Shown here: positions 52,147 to 61,104 of the stretch, one piece after another
How the letters are laid out: every line of letters begins with the position of its first letter
Position numbering within the stretch: the first letter of the stretch is position 1
DNA from: Halostagnicola sp. A-GB9-2
GTDB taxonomy: Archaea; Halobacteriota; Halobacteria; Halobacteriales; Natrialbaceae
NCBI RefSeq assembly: GCF_030068615.1
Contig: NZ_JASJOC010000003.1
Coordinates: forward strand, 310,001-374,000
Length of the DNA: 64,000 nucleotides
Reading direction: 5' to 3'
Program-made: the position numbers and the translations under genes
Notes under the pieces: model-generated
Database searches by the model: none
The model's input: the letters and a program-made list of their open reading frames with translations, nothing else
What the model was told of the DNA's origin: nothing

Positions 52147-52605
52147 TCAGGCGAACAGCAACAAACCCAGAAAGACCGACGGGAGGAGGATCAGGATCGC
52201 GAACACATGTCGCCAGGTCCCGACCGGCGGTTCTCGAGGGTTGCCGTACTGTTGTTCCCGTTCGTAGGCGACCCACGAGCCGGTTACGACCGCTGTGATC
52301 CCGATGGGAACGATTGCGAACATGACGAAACTCCAGCCAACCACCATCGCGAACACCCAGAGGCCGGCGAAAAGTCCCAGTAGTTCGCCGCCGAGCAGCG
52401 CTCCCGTTGTGAGATGCCGCCACTCGGCGAGCAGTATCGTTCCACCGATGAGACCGACCGCCCAGGCCACTACTCCCATCCCGGAAATTGCTGGAAAAGA
52501 CTCCGCGAGCGGGCTACCCAACGTCGCGTAGAGAATTCCGGCCGTGGCGAGTAGTCCCAAAACGAACGCCTCTGCCACCATGAAGAGGTCCGGCCTGTCT
52601 TTCAT
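52147..52605 (-). CDS. Four/five-helix membrane protein
   Basis: The 152-aa product from ATG 52605 has hydrophobic segments at about 8-28, 40-58, 68-85, 88-112 and 135-152, with a polar loop YEREQQYGNPREPPVGTWRH before the last. The function is unknown. Confidence 0.68.
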   Translation of the reverse strand: MKDRPDLFMVAEAFVLGLLATAGILYATLGSPLAESFPAISGMGVVAWAVGLIGGTILLAEWRHLTTGALLGGELLGLFAGLWVFAMVVGWSFVMFAIVPIGITAVVTGSWVAYEREQQYGNPREPPVGTWRHVFAILILLPSVFLGLLLFA

Positions 52606-53048
52606 ATCTTCGTGTCTTCCTGACAGCATATGAACGTATTGGATTACCATAACGACAGGGTCCGTGTTTTGTCCGTCTCACCGTCTCTAGCGGTACATAT
52701 TCAGCACGATACCCTCGAGCGGTGGGAGTGTCTGTGGGGTTGTCATTCCTCGAGAGGACCGCTCGTGCTCGCGACCGGTCGATCGAATTCACCGACGGCG
52801 ACTGTTCATCACCGACGGCGATTGTTCAGGTACCGATTCGGAATCATCGACGTCGATTTTCAGGGATAGGAGTGACCGAATTCGGTTGCCGTTTCGACAA
52901 ACTACAGTTCTCTCTGTCAATGAGAATGTCAATATATTATGCTATTTTGGTACTGATCTCGGTATAATTTGATGACACTTTAACTCAACGATCAAGTTTA
53001 GCGAATTTTCGACAGTTTTAGACCAGTGGCCACGAGTTCGGTAGATAG
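52606..53048. other. Intergenic region, 443 bp, with a tandem repeat
   Basis: No gene is supported. The region holds a 20-bp tandem repeat at 52789-52828 and an AT-rich promoter-like stretch (CAATATATTATGC near 52930) before the HalOD1 gene. Confidence 0.5.
52789..52828 (+). repeat. Tandem 20-bp direct repeat
   Basis: TCACCGACGGCGACTGTTCA is followed at once by TCACCGACGGCGATTGTTCA, one mismatch in 20. It lies in the spacer between the divergent membrane-protein and HalOD1 genes. Confidence 0.85.
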
Positions 53049-53315
53049 ATGGATTTGATACGCTCCACTCAAACAACGACATCAAACTGTATCTGGGATC
53101 TCATCGATGCGGTCGCGGAATCGAAGGGAGTCGAACCCAGCCAGCTCCCTCCAATTTACGAGACGATCGATCCTGAACCGATAGAGAGTCTGATCAACGG
53201 CTCCGGTTCAGCGTTCGAACTGACCTTCGAGTACGTCGGATACCAGATTCGGATAACGCGGGACGGCTACGAGATAATCGATGACGGGACGATAGAGGCG
53301 AGCGAAAACTGGTAA
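53049..53315 (+). CDS. HalOD1-domain protein
   Basis: The 88-aa product reads NCIWDLIDAVAESKGVEPSQLPPIYETIDPEPIESLI, then FELTFEYVGYQIRITRDGYEIID, a complete short HalOD1 domain. It is the third HalOD1 gene of the window and stands alone. Confidence 0.83.
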   Translation: MDLIRSTQTTTSNCIWDLIDAVAESKGVEPSQLPPIYETIDPEPIESLINGSGSAFELTFEYVGYQIRITRDGYEIIDDGTIEASENW

Positions 53316-53570
53316 CTGATCGATCGGATCCCAGCCGTTTACGCATACTTTTCGACGAAAGAGACACAACGGAACCGGATTAGGAACGACGACCCTCGAG
53401 CAGATCGTGTTGGCCCACGACTGGGAAATCGAAATCGCGAACAGTAAAATCTCGACGGTACACGATTCGAGATCGGCGTTTCGTGAGACGCGAGCTTCCC
53501 TCGAGCGGTCGAAAGCCACTGAGTCCGAATCCCTCTTCGCGGCCTCGACAACAAATTGTCCGGAACCGTA

Positions 53571-54086
53571 TCACTCGTCTGACGTGACGTACCGGGCGTT
53601 CGTCCAGATTTCGTCGGCATCCCTGTGATCGAAGTAGATCCGGATGCTGGTGATCAACGAGTCTCGCACCTGACTCTCCCACTCCTCGAGCGCCGCTTCG
53701 TACTCCTCCTCGAGAACGTCCTCGTCGAGTTCGTCGCCGTGATCTGTTGTCGCTCGCTCGCGGACCGCTTTACGCGTCGGGACCGTGAGGTGAGTTTCGT
53801 TCGGGTGAACGCCGGCTTCGTTTCGGACGAACGTTGCTGGATCGAGGTGGATCGGTTCCGGCTCCCTGTCCGGCGGATACCGCTTTGGCCCCTCCTGTCC
53901 GTACGGCTCCGCCTGAACTTCTCCCTCGAACGGCGGCGTGAGTCGAAGGACGTGTGTTCGAAGCCTCTCCTCCTCGTGGTTTCGTGTGAACGCCTCGATG
54001 ATATCCTCGGGATCGGCGACGACCGTCTCGATATCCGCCGCCGGGTGGGTCCTGAGCGCCCGGTCGGTAGTCTGATTCTCTCGCAT
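53571..54086 (-). CDS. Conserved acidic protein of unknown function
   Basis: The 171-aa protein starts MRENQTTDRALRTHPAADIE and includes RLRTHVLRLTPPFEGEVQAEPY, HLDPATFVRNEAGVHPNETHLTVPTRKAVRERA and a C-terminal EWESQVRDSLITSIRIYFDHRDADEIWTNARYV. The composition and regular structure pattern support a real gene; no family name is offered. Confidence 0.65.
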   Translation of the reverse strand: MRENQTTDRALRTHPAADIETVVADPEDIIEAFTRNHEEERLRTHVLRLTPPFEGEVQAEPYGQEGPKRYPPDREPEPIHLDPATFVRNEAGVHPNETHLTVPTRKAVRERATTDHGDELDEDVLEEEYEAALEEWESQVRDSLITSIRIYFDHRDADEIWTNARYVTSDE

Positions 54087-54335
54087 GTTTCGTCTACTGA
54101 TGGTGCGCTCATTTAACGCTGGTGAGATGACTGGGTTCAGTATCCGCGTGATCGGTGCTTGGACGGGAGCGGGTATCCGAGAGCAGAAATCGTCGATGCG
54201 CTGGTCAGCGGTGGAGTACGGTTCCGATTTTGACTTGCCACGTCGCCACCCGAGCGATCGATCATAAGTAGATCACCTTCGGTCGATCAGCTTCGGCGTC
54301 CGAACGGCTGTTGTCAACCCCGTTTATCGAGCCGA

Positions 54336-55745
54336 TTAGTCGTCGTCGTCGGCGGCGGTTGCAACCGCATCGGCACGCGCTTCGGGTGCTGCGTCTGAAT
54401 CGGATTCGTCAATGCGCGGGAAGTTCCCGATCGTCTCCTCGCGGAGTGCGGTCTCGTCGAACTCGTACTCGCCGTCGAGGAACTCGAGCACCCGTTCGGT
54501 GTCCTGCACGGCGTTTTTCAGACAGGTCGATGCGCCCGGCGAGGGGGTGATGTTGAAGACGATGTCGTCGCCGACGATTTTCGCCTCGCCCATGTCTAGG
54601 GACTTGTTTTTCGTGTCGACGATCTGGGGCCGGACGCCGCCGTAGCCTTTGGCGCGTTCGATATCCTCGAGTTCGGCGCTCGGGACGACCTTCTGGACGT
54701 GGGGAAGGAACTGTCGAGGGCCGACCTCGGGCAGATCGTAGACGAGGTTTCGGAGCACGTACGGAAGCAAGACGCGATCCGAGAGGATGTTGGCGTAGCT
54801 GAGAAACGCCGCCGCGTTCAGGCCGAACACGTCGAGGAAATCTTTCACGGTCGAGATTCGGCCACGCTCGAGCGTCGGGACGAGTTTCGCGGTCGGTCCG
54901 AAGCGCGTGATGCTGTCGTCGTGGACGTCAGCGTCGCCGTGGACTGCGGCGAAGGGTAACTTCTTCATCTGGAGGGTGTACACCTTCCCGTTGAGGAGGT
55001 CGTCCGCGAGGAAGAAGCTCCCGGCGATGGGGAGCAAGACCTTGTCCTCGCCGTAGCCGAGTTCCTTCGCGATCTGGAGACTGTGCGAGCCGGCGGCGAC
55101 GACGGTGGCCTCGCAGTCGAATCGACCGTTGCTCGTCCCGATGGTGTACCCGTCGAGCGTCTCCGTGATGTCTTCGACTTCCGTTCCGGTGTAGACATCG
55201 ACGTTCGCCTCTTCTTTCGCGTCTTCGACGAACGACTTCGTCGTCTCGCCGTAGTCGACGACGTAGCCGTCCGGCGTCTGGAGCGCGAGCATCTCCGTCG
55301 ACGGATCGCGGCCCTCGACGACTGCCGGTTCGATCTCGGCAATCTCCTCGCGGCCGATCGCGCGCAGTTTCGGGAAGAGTTCGCCGAAGCCTTCCTCGTC
55401 GTATCGGTACTCGAGTTGCTCGACCTCGTCGTCGCCGACGGCAAGCACCATCTTCGAACGCTTCGAGTGCATCTCACGGTCCGGATCGTTCTCCTCGAGG
55501 TAGCCCGCGAGTAGTTCCGCGCCCTCCTTGACGTCCTCGGCTTTCTCGAGCGTGTAGTTCGTCTCGATATCTCCGAAGTGGAGCGTCTGGGAGTTGTTCG
55601 TGACGTGTGAGTTGATCGCGGCAATTTCGGGCTCTTTCTCGATCAGTGCGATGGAATCGATGTCGGTGAACTTCGCTGTCGTGTACAGTAAGGAAGCACC
55701 GCTGATACCGCCGCCGACGATGACGAGGTCGTATTTGCCAGACAT
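54336..55745 (-). CDS. mqo: Malate:quinone oxidoreductase-like FAD protein
   Basis: From ATG 55745 the 469-aa protein begins MSGKYDLVIVGGGISGASLLY, an FAD-binding Rossmann motif, then SHVTNNSQTLHFGDIETNYT, the signature of Mqo. ITPSPGASTCLKNA near the C-terminus fits the flavin end motif. It would oxidise malate (or lactate, as in related proteins) and pass electrons to menaquinone at the membrane. An upstream in-frame start adds 20 residues without family similarity. Confidence 0.88.
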   Translation of the reverse strand: MSGKYDLVIVGGGISGASLLYTTAKFTDIDSIALIEKEPEIAAINSHVTNNSQTLHFGDIETNYTLEKAEDVKEGAELLAGYLEENDPDREMHSKRSKMVLAVGDDEVEQLEYRYDEEGFGELFPKLRAIGREEIAEIEPAVVEGRDPSTEMLALQTPDGYVVDYGETTKSFVEDAKEEANVDVYTGTEVEDITETLDGYTIGTSNGRFDCEATVVAAGSHSLQIAKELGYGEDKVLLPIAGSFFLADDLLNGKVYTLQMKKLPFAAVHGDADVHDDSITRFGPTAKLVPTLERGRISTVKDFLDVFGLNAAAFLSYANILSDRVLLPYVLRNLVYDLPEVGPRQFLPHVQKVVPSAELEDIERAKGYGGVRPQIVDTKNKSLDMGEAKIVGDDIVFNITPSPGASTCLKNAVQDTERVLEFLDGEYEFDETALREETIGNFPRIDESDSDAAPEARADAVATAADDDD

Positions 55746-56323
55746 GGTTTTGGAAGTAGCTAGTTTCGTGACTGCACTCCACACGGATAACTCATATTCT
55801 TTCAATCGAGATTTCGTCGATCGACGAAACTGATATCGACAGAGAGGGCGTTCGATTCAGAAAATCGACGATTAGTTCCCGTTTGGGAATAAACAACTCC
55901 ACGATCGGATAGTTGTTGAGGAGGCCGAGCGGGGATCCGACTGAAGCTACGCGTGGGGCCGACTGAAGTCACGCGTGGAGGCTTGTCACGTGGAGACTCA
56001 AGTCACAGGGAGTTCGAGAGTGCCACGCTGGGACTCGAGCAGTGTCTCGAGCCGGGATTGGGGGGTCCCGGACACCGGCGCTATCGTAGGGTTTCCGGCA
56101 GGTCGCGGGAGCAAGCATGCGAGGGAACTGCCGAATCGATAGCCTCACTGCTCAAAAGGAACGACAACTGTACAATCAAGCCACGGAAGACACCCGTAAA
56201 AAACCGTTCTCGAGCGTGCGATCACGAACGGATATCGGCCGATGGAAGTGTGCTTCCTAAGGTCAGGTCGGGCCGGGGTAAACGACCCCGGTCGGGTGAC
56301 CCGTGGAACTCGCGCTGAGTCCT
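55746..56323. other. Intergenic region, 578 bp, with a degenerate direct-repeat array
   Basis: No gene is supported. The array at 55938-56040 is annotated separately; the remainder includes AT-rich promoter-like sequence upstream of the Mqo-like gene. Confidence 0.5.
55938..56040 (+). repeat. Degenerate repeats with 21-22 bp period
   Basis: GACTGAAGCTACGCGTGGGG (55938), GACTGAAGTCACGCGTGGAG (55960), GCTTGTCACGTGG (55981), GACTCAAGTCACAGGGAG (55995) and GAGAGTGCCACGCTGGGA (56016) are related units around a CAC(G)-(T)GG core. The first two differ at only three positions. Confidence 0.72.
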
Positions 56324-56662
56324 TTAGAATTTCCCGAAAATGCTCCCGTCCGCGTATTTCCGTTCGTACTCCGAATCGTCCGAGACCAGCATGATGATCC
56401 CCTCGATGATTCCGAAAAGGGCGGGAATGCCGGTCCAGAAGAAACACAAGTAGAGGACGCCGTACTTGATGTTCCCCTGGTAGAACTTGTGTGCGCCCAG
56501 TCCCCCGAGTAGAATAGCCAGAATACCGGCGACGATCTTATCCGAGTTGGTGTCGCCCTCGGCGGAAGGCTGTCTCACGCCGCATTCTGGGCAGATTTCT
56601 GCTTTCTTGTTTATTTGTTCGCCACACTCCTGACAGAATTTGCTGTTCTCGGAGTGACTCAT
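56324..56662 (-). CDS. TM2-domain protein with zinc ribbon
   Basis: The 112-aa protein starts with a zinc ribbon (FCQECGEQINKKAEICPECGVR) and continues with a TM2 domain: VAGILAILLGGLGAHKFYQGNIKYGVLYLCFFWTGIPALFGIIEGI. Two helices with the GxGAHKFY turn are diagnostic. The role of TM2 proteins in archaea is unknown. Confidence 0.9.
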   Translation of the reverse strand: MSHSENSKFCQECGEQINKKAEICPECGVRQPSAEGDTNSDKIVAGILAILLGGLGAHKFYQGNIKYGVLYLCFFWTGIPALFGIIEGIIMLVSDDSEYERKYADGSIFGKF

Positions 56663-56804
56663 CTCCTCTCACCCGAACGCTGTCGTTCGATCGCCCCTCT
56701 AACGGAGTCGGTTTCTGCATCGCCGTTGCGTTGTTCCCCACTGGTATTGGTATGAGTCATGCGAAAGCTGACCAATGCTTGACACAGCGGCCTTAAATTA
56801 GTAT

Positions 56805-57269
56805 CTATGATTCCGACACGTTCTGTGACACGTACACGAGTGCGCCGGCGACCGCCCCGTAGGCGATTCCCACGAGCGCAACGCGGAGATCAAACGCGAA
56901 AAAGAGACGCACCAAACCGACGCCGTAGCCGTATCCGAGCAGAAAGCCGGTCACCGTTCGCACTCCGTTGTGACCTCGGCGACCGGTAAACGTGGTCGCC
57001 GTCCAGTCGAGGAGTGCGGGGAGCGGAAAGACGAGGACGATACCGAGGGCGGCTGTCGACGAAGGCGCGAGACCACCCGCGAACAGGGAGACGACGAGCG
57101 CCGCGAGTATTCCGGGATAAATACCCAAACATCGCGCACAGACGTGGATTCGTCTTCCGAAGATCACCGGCGAGTAACATCGATACCATTCGGACGGGTG
57201 ATGGTGCGAAAGGAGGTACGGCCAGGTCCTCGAGAGTCCCTTTCGTAACTCCGTCCGATCGATTCCCAT
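56805..57269 (-). CDS. DUF2085-like membrane protein
   Basis: The 154-aa protein has LSHHHPSEWYRCYSPVIFGRRIHVCARCLGIYPGILAALV, the C-x2-CLGxYxG pattern of DUF2085, then three further hydrophobic helices. The Cys and His residues near the first helix may bind metal. Function unknown. Confidence 0.82.
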   Translation of the reverse strand: MGIDRTELRKGLSRTWPYLLSHHHPSEWYRCYSPVIFGRRIHVCARCLGIYPGILAALVVSLFAGGLAPSSTAALGIVLVFPLPALLDWTATTFTGRRGHNGVRTVTGFLLGYGYGVGLVRLFFAFDLRVALVGIAYGAVAGALVYVSQNVSES

Positions 57270-57356
57270 GTCTTATCCCACCGACTGTGGCGACTAAATA
57301 TTGTGCGTCCGCGTCCGTTTCCGGATTGTGAAAACAAATCTTGCTTGTTCCGGCGG

Positions 57357-57983
57357 CTAGGCCGCCGAGTTGATTTCGACCCTGGGTCTGTTCGGGTGTT
57401 CGAACGTGACGAGATTGTAGACCGGGGACCGCCTCGGGAACTCACGAACCATCGACCGCTCCCCAGCGGTCAGGTCGCCGGTTACAGCGACGTCGATCTC
57501 GAGTTCTCCGTACATGTCCTGTACCCGATCCATGTCGTGGATGCCGAACAGCACTCGAAGGTCGACGGGCGCACGAACCGTCGTCGTCACCTCCTCGACG
57601 TCGATTCCCTCGCGAATCGCGTTGTAGACGATCGTTCCGTTGATACACGCGGTGAGTCCAGCGAGCGCGCCTTCGATGGCCTCGTAGCGGTCGGTCGGTT
57701 CGACGTACCCCATCGCCTCCTCTAGCTCCGGCGGAAGCCCGAACTCGAGGGAGTGTTCACGGTCCGCCCCCATTTTTTTGCCGCCGAGCGCCCAGTCGCC
57801 GATCGTTGCGGTCGTGCGGTTGGCGACCTCTTCGGTGACGCCGGAGGCGCGAAATTCGAGCATTCCCGATTTCGGGTTGGCCTCAAGCCAGTCGATAAAC
57901 TCGAGGTGTTCGCCGGCGTCGAGACCGTGTGCTCGCTCCCCTTTTCGAGACTCGGCAGTGTGTCGCATTTCGTCGATAGTCAT
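57357..57983 (-). CDS. OsmC-family protein
   Basis: The 208-aa protein shows the OsmC fold core: RYEAIEGALAGLTACINGTIVYNAIREGIDVEEV with the reactive Cys113. The second cysteine of classical OsmC peroxidases is not at its usual place (FPRRSPVYNLVT), which places it among OsmC-like proteins with one cysteine. Peroxide or electrophile handling is possible but unproven. Confidence 0.87.
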   Translation of the reverse strand: MTIDEMRHTAESRKGERAHGLDAGEHLEFIDWLEANPKSGMLEFRASGVTEEVANRTTATIGDWALGGKKMGADREHSLEFGLPPELEEAMGYVEPTDRYEAIEGALAGLTACINGTIVYNAIREGIDVEEVTTTVRAPVDLRVLFGIHDMDRVQDMYGELEIDVAVTGDLTAGERSMVREFPRRSPVYNLVTFEHPNRPRVEINSAA

Positions 57984-58180
57984 TGTCTCTTCCTCGAATG
58001 CGAGTAGGCGACAGACGGTATTAAGCTAGTATTGCGGTTGTCAGGTACAATCCCGTAACCGGATACGAGATGGGGATATCCGGCCGAGCATCACCCGTAT
58101 ATGGATCTGAGTGGCTGTTTCGAACATCGGAAAATCGGGACGATTTCCGGGCTGATTGGGGCCCTCCGATCCGTGGCCGT

Positions 58181-58360
58181 CTACGTAACCTCGAGCGTTT
58201 CGATATACGGTGCGATGTCCGTATCGGAGACGGTTCGTCCGTGGACGTCCCGCAGGTGAGAGCGCGCGGCCTCGTATATCGACTCCTCGAACTCGCTGTA
58301 GACGACGACGTCACAGTCTGCGACATCGTGACACTCGAAGCGATATCGTTCCGTGACCAT
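58181..58360 (-). CDS. DUF1059-like small protein
   Basis: The 59-aa product MVTERYRFECHDVADCDVVV, then YSEFEESIYEAARSHLRDVHG, matches the DUF1059 pattern of C-x(n)-CD and HxxxVHG with two cysteines near the start. These are predicted small metal-binding proteins. It starts at ATG 58360 and stops at 58181. Confidence 0.78.
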   Translation of the reverse strand: MVTERYRFECHDVADCDVVVYSEFEESIYEAARSHLRDVHGRTVSDTDIAPYIETLEVT

Positions 58361-58455
58361 ACCTGCTAGAGAGAACCAAGCACAATATAGCTGTTGCGGA
58401 CGGACCCTTTCTCGACGGCTCGAAGCCTTTGTTCCTCGGTCTCGTCGACTATCCC

Positions 58456-59229
58456 ATGGTTGAGACGGGTGCTGTCGTATCGATTTTCGCCGGAGCTGTC
58501 ACTGCTCTGTTCGCCGTCTTTCTCACGTTCTATCTGCGCAATCAGTGGCAAGAGATCCAATCGCTTCGAGCGATGCAGACGGAACTCGAGCAGAATACCG
58601 AGCGGATGCGCGACCTCGCCGAACTACTTACTGGCGACCTGCAGCGCCAGCAGGTAGACCTCCCCCTCGAGGTCCCTCCCGGAACGAAACTCGAGATCCG
58701 GTACGTCGTCTCCTTTCCCAGCGCCCTTTCGACGACGGCGTTCGAACAGCTGAAACACTCCGGAATGTTTCTTCGACTCCCGCCCGAAACCCGCCGTTCC
58801 CTGTTCGAATTGTACGATACAATCGACCGCGTCAATCGGTTGCGCCGCCACAGAGAGCGGATTCACTTCGATGACGTCGGCAACGTCCACATCGTTATCG
58901 ATCCCTCGGAACTCGACGTCGATCCGGGAGCGACCGTTACCGAGGCGGATCTCTCCGAAGAGACCAGACAGCGGTTAGCGGACCTCCGACAGATGAGACG
59001 GGCCATGAAAGGCGTCAACAGGTCGATCCTGAGGCTTATCGCTTCGATCGCTTCGCCGAAACTGGTCGAAGAACTCGAGCTCGAGCCGTTCGTCGCGTTA
59101 GACGACAGACACGCTCCGCACCGAGAATCGGGAGCTGAGTCTGTAGATTTCGAAGAAGTCACTCTCGAGGAGATGCGCTCGGTTCTAAACGATGTCGAGC
59201 AGAACTCGATCTGGTCTCGCTTGATGTAG
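58456..59229 (+). CDS. Membrane-anchored helical protein
   Basis: From ATG 58456 the 257-aa product starts with one transmembrane helix (GAVVSIFAGAVTALFAVFLTFYL). A coiled-coil-like region (NQWQEIQSLRAMQTELEQNTERMRDLAELL) and a cytoplasmic domain with LEVPPGTKLEIRYVVSFPSALSTTAFEQL and RSLFELYDTIDRVNRLRRHRERI follow. No family was recognised. A repeat copy lies just downstream at 59349. Confidence 0.68.
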   Translation: MVETGAVVSIFAGAVTALFAVFLTFYLRNQWQEIQSLRAMQTELEQNTERMRDLAELLTGDLQRQQVDLPLEVPPGTKLEIRYVVSFPSALSTTAFEQLKHSGMFLRLPPETRRSLFELYDTIDRVNRLRRHRERIHFDDVGNVHIVIDPSELDVDPGATVTEADLSEETRQRLADLRQMRRAMKGVNRSILRLIASIASPKLVEELELEPFVALDDRHAPHRESGAESVDFEEVTLEEMRSVLNDVEQNSIWSRLM

Positions 59230-59659
59230 ATCGGTGGGGAAACGGTCTCGACGGCTCCATGGAACGCTGGTTGAGGTTCCCATGGAAATCTCGAGATAAG
59301 TGAGTAGCGCGAATCCGTGTCGATACATGGTCTATTGCGGGAGTCGACGGACTCGGTACTCGAACAGGAACGACCTGGATTTGCTCCCGAACGACCTCAC
59401 TATTTTCGGATTCCGGAATTATCGGCGAGTCGCTCCTGTGGAGTTTCGAGCAGGGCTCCTCGAGGTCGATCGGGCTCGGTGATGGAACCGGCGTCGGCCC
59501 GTTAGTGAATTGGGTTGTTAGGGGCAATCGATAACTCTCGAGCGGGAGACGCCACACTATGAGCCACAGACGCACAGCTCGGTCCGAGGGAACACGACCG
59601 GGCCCTCTCGAGACGGTCATCGAGATGACTACTACTCCGCGTGGCGAGCCCACCGCGCC
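59230..59659. other. Intergenic region, 430 bp, with a repeat copy
   Basis: No gene is supported. It contains the third, diverged copy of the CTCGAACAGGAACGAC repeat at 59349-59374. Confidence 0.5.
59349..59374 (+). repeat. Diverged copy of the 36-bp repeat
   Basis: GGACTCGGTACTCGAACAGGAACGAC matches the repeat at 62291 and 63715 in 24 of 26 positions. Confidence 0.75.
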
Positions 59660-61060
59660 ATGAACGTTCATTGGCACCGCCGAGACCTTCGACCCGCGGA
59701 CAATCGCTCGCTTCACGCCGCGGCGGAAACGGGTTCGGTGATACCCGCGTTCGTCTTCGACCCGGCGGTCCTCGAGTTCGCCTCGCCGCCCAGGGTGGCG
59801 TTCATGCTCGAATCACTGTCGAAACTCCGGGCCTGGTATCGCGAGCGCGGCGGCGACCTCCTCGTCGCCATCGGCGATCCCCGAGACGAACTGCCGCGGA
59901 TCGCCCGCGAGTACGGCACAGAGCGCGTGTCGTGGAACCGAGACTACTCCGGGCTCGCCAGCGAGCGAGACGAGGCGGTCCGCGAGGCGCTGACCGACGC
60001 CGGACTCGAGGCCACGTCTACCGACGATGCGATCCTGTTCGAACCCGGCTCGATCACCACCCAGCAAGGCGAGACGTACGCCGTCTACTCGTACTTCTGG
60101 CGCAAGTGGCGCGATCGCGAGAAGGATTCGCCCGTCCCGGCACCGAACGGCGAGCAACTGGCGTCAGTCTCCGGCGACTCGCTTCCGTCTCAGGAAGCCC
60201 TCGGCTTCGACGACCCCGAGGCGGATATTCCCGACGGCGGGATGGAGGCCGCACGCCGCCGGCTCGAGACGTTCTGTGCTGATCCCATCTATCGGTACGC
60301 GGACCAACGGGACGACCCCGCGGCCGACGTCACCTCCGGTCTCTCGCCGCATCTCAAATGGGGGACCGTCGGCATCCGAACGGTGTACGAGGCGGTAGAG
60401 CGTGCGAAAACGGAGACACCGGACGAAGCGGCGGCTGAATCCTGCGAGGAGTTCGAATCTCAACTCGCCTGGAGAGAGTTCTACGCCCACGTGCTCGCCA
60501 CGAATCCGAACACCGTCAGGACAAACTACCGGTCCTACGAGAACCCGATTCAGTGGCGAACCGATTCTGTTGCACTCCAGGCCTGGAAGGATGGGAAGAC
60601 GGGATATCCGATCGTCGACGCCGGAATGCGCCAGCTTCGAGCCGAGGCGTTCATGCACAATCGCCTGCGAATGATCGTCGCGTCGTTCCTGACGAAGGAC
60701 CTCCTGTTCGACTGGCGTGAAGGGTACGCCTGGTTCCGCGAGAAACTCGCCGATCACGACACCGCAAGCGACGTCGGCGGCTGGCAGTGGGCGTCCGGAA
60801 CCGGCACCGACGCACAACCGTACTTCCGGATATTCAACCCGATGACCCAGGGCGAGCGCCACGACCCCGACGCCGAGTACATCCGAAACTACGTCCCGGA
60901 ACTCGAGGAAGTCCCCGCCGAAACGATCCACGATTGGGTTGCCCTCGAGCCCGATGAGCGAGCGAGCGTCGCACCGGAGTATCCGGACCCGATCGTCGAC
61001 CACGCGAAGCGTCGCGAGGCGGCTATCGACATGTTCGAGGCGGCTCGTGGTGACGAGTAG
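59660..61060 (+). CDS. phr: Class I cyclobutane pyrimidine dimer photolyase
   Basis: This enzyme reverses UV-induced pyrimidine dimers with light energy via FAD. The N-terminal alpha/beta domain starts MNVHWHRRDLRPADNRSLHAA. The FAD domain shows SGLSPHLKWGTVGIRTVY, FESQLAWREFYAHVL, WKDGKTGYPIVDAGMRQLRAEAFMHNRLRMIVASFLTKDLL and DHDTASDVGGWQWASGTGTDAQPYFRIFNP. The length of 466 aa is usual. A renalase-like gene converges on it, with 44 bp between the two stops. Confidence 0.96.
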   Translation: MNVHWHRRDLRPADNRSLHAAAETGSVIPAFVFDPAVLEFASPPRVAFMLESLSKLRAWYRERGGDLLVAIGDPRDELPRIAREYGTERVSWNRDYSGLASERDEAVREALTDAGLEATSTDDAILFEPGSITTQQGETYAVYSYFWRKWRDREKDSPVPAPNGEQLASVSGDSLPSQEALGFDDPEADIPDGGMEAARRRLETFCADPIYRYADQRDDPAADVTSGLSPHLKWGTVGIRTVYEAVERAKTETPDEAAAESCEEFESQLAWREFYAHVLATNPNTVRTNYRSYENPIQWRTDSVALQAWKDGKTGYPIVDAGMRQLRAEAFMHNRLRMIVASFLTKDLLFDWREGYAWFREKLADHDTASDVGGWQWASGTGTDAQPYFRIFNPMTQGERHDPDAEYIRNYVPELEEVPAETIHDWVALEPDERASVAPEYPDPIVDHAKRREAAIDMFEAARGDE

Positions 61061-61104
61061 GCCACGATTGCCGCTCGGGTGGTCCGTCTCGTAGCGGGTG
61101 TCGT

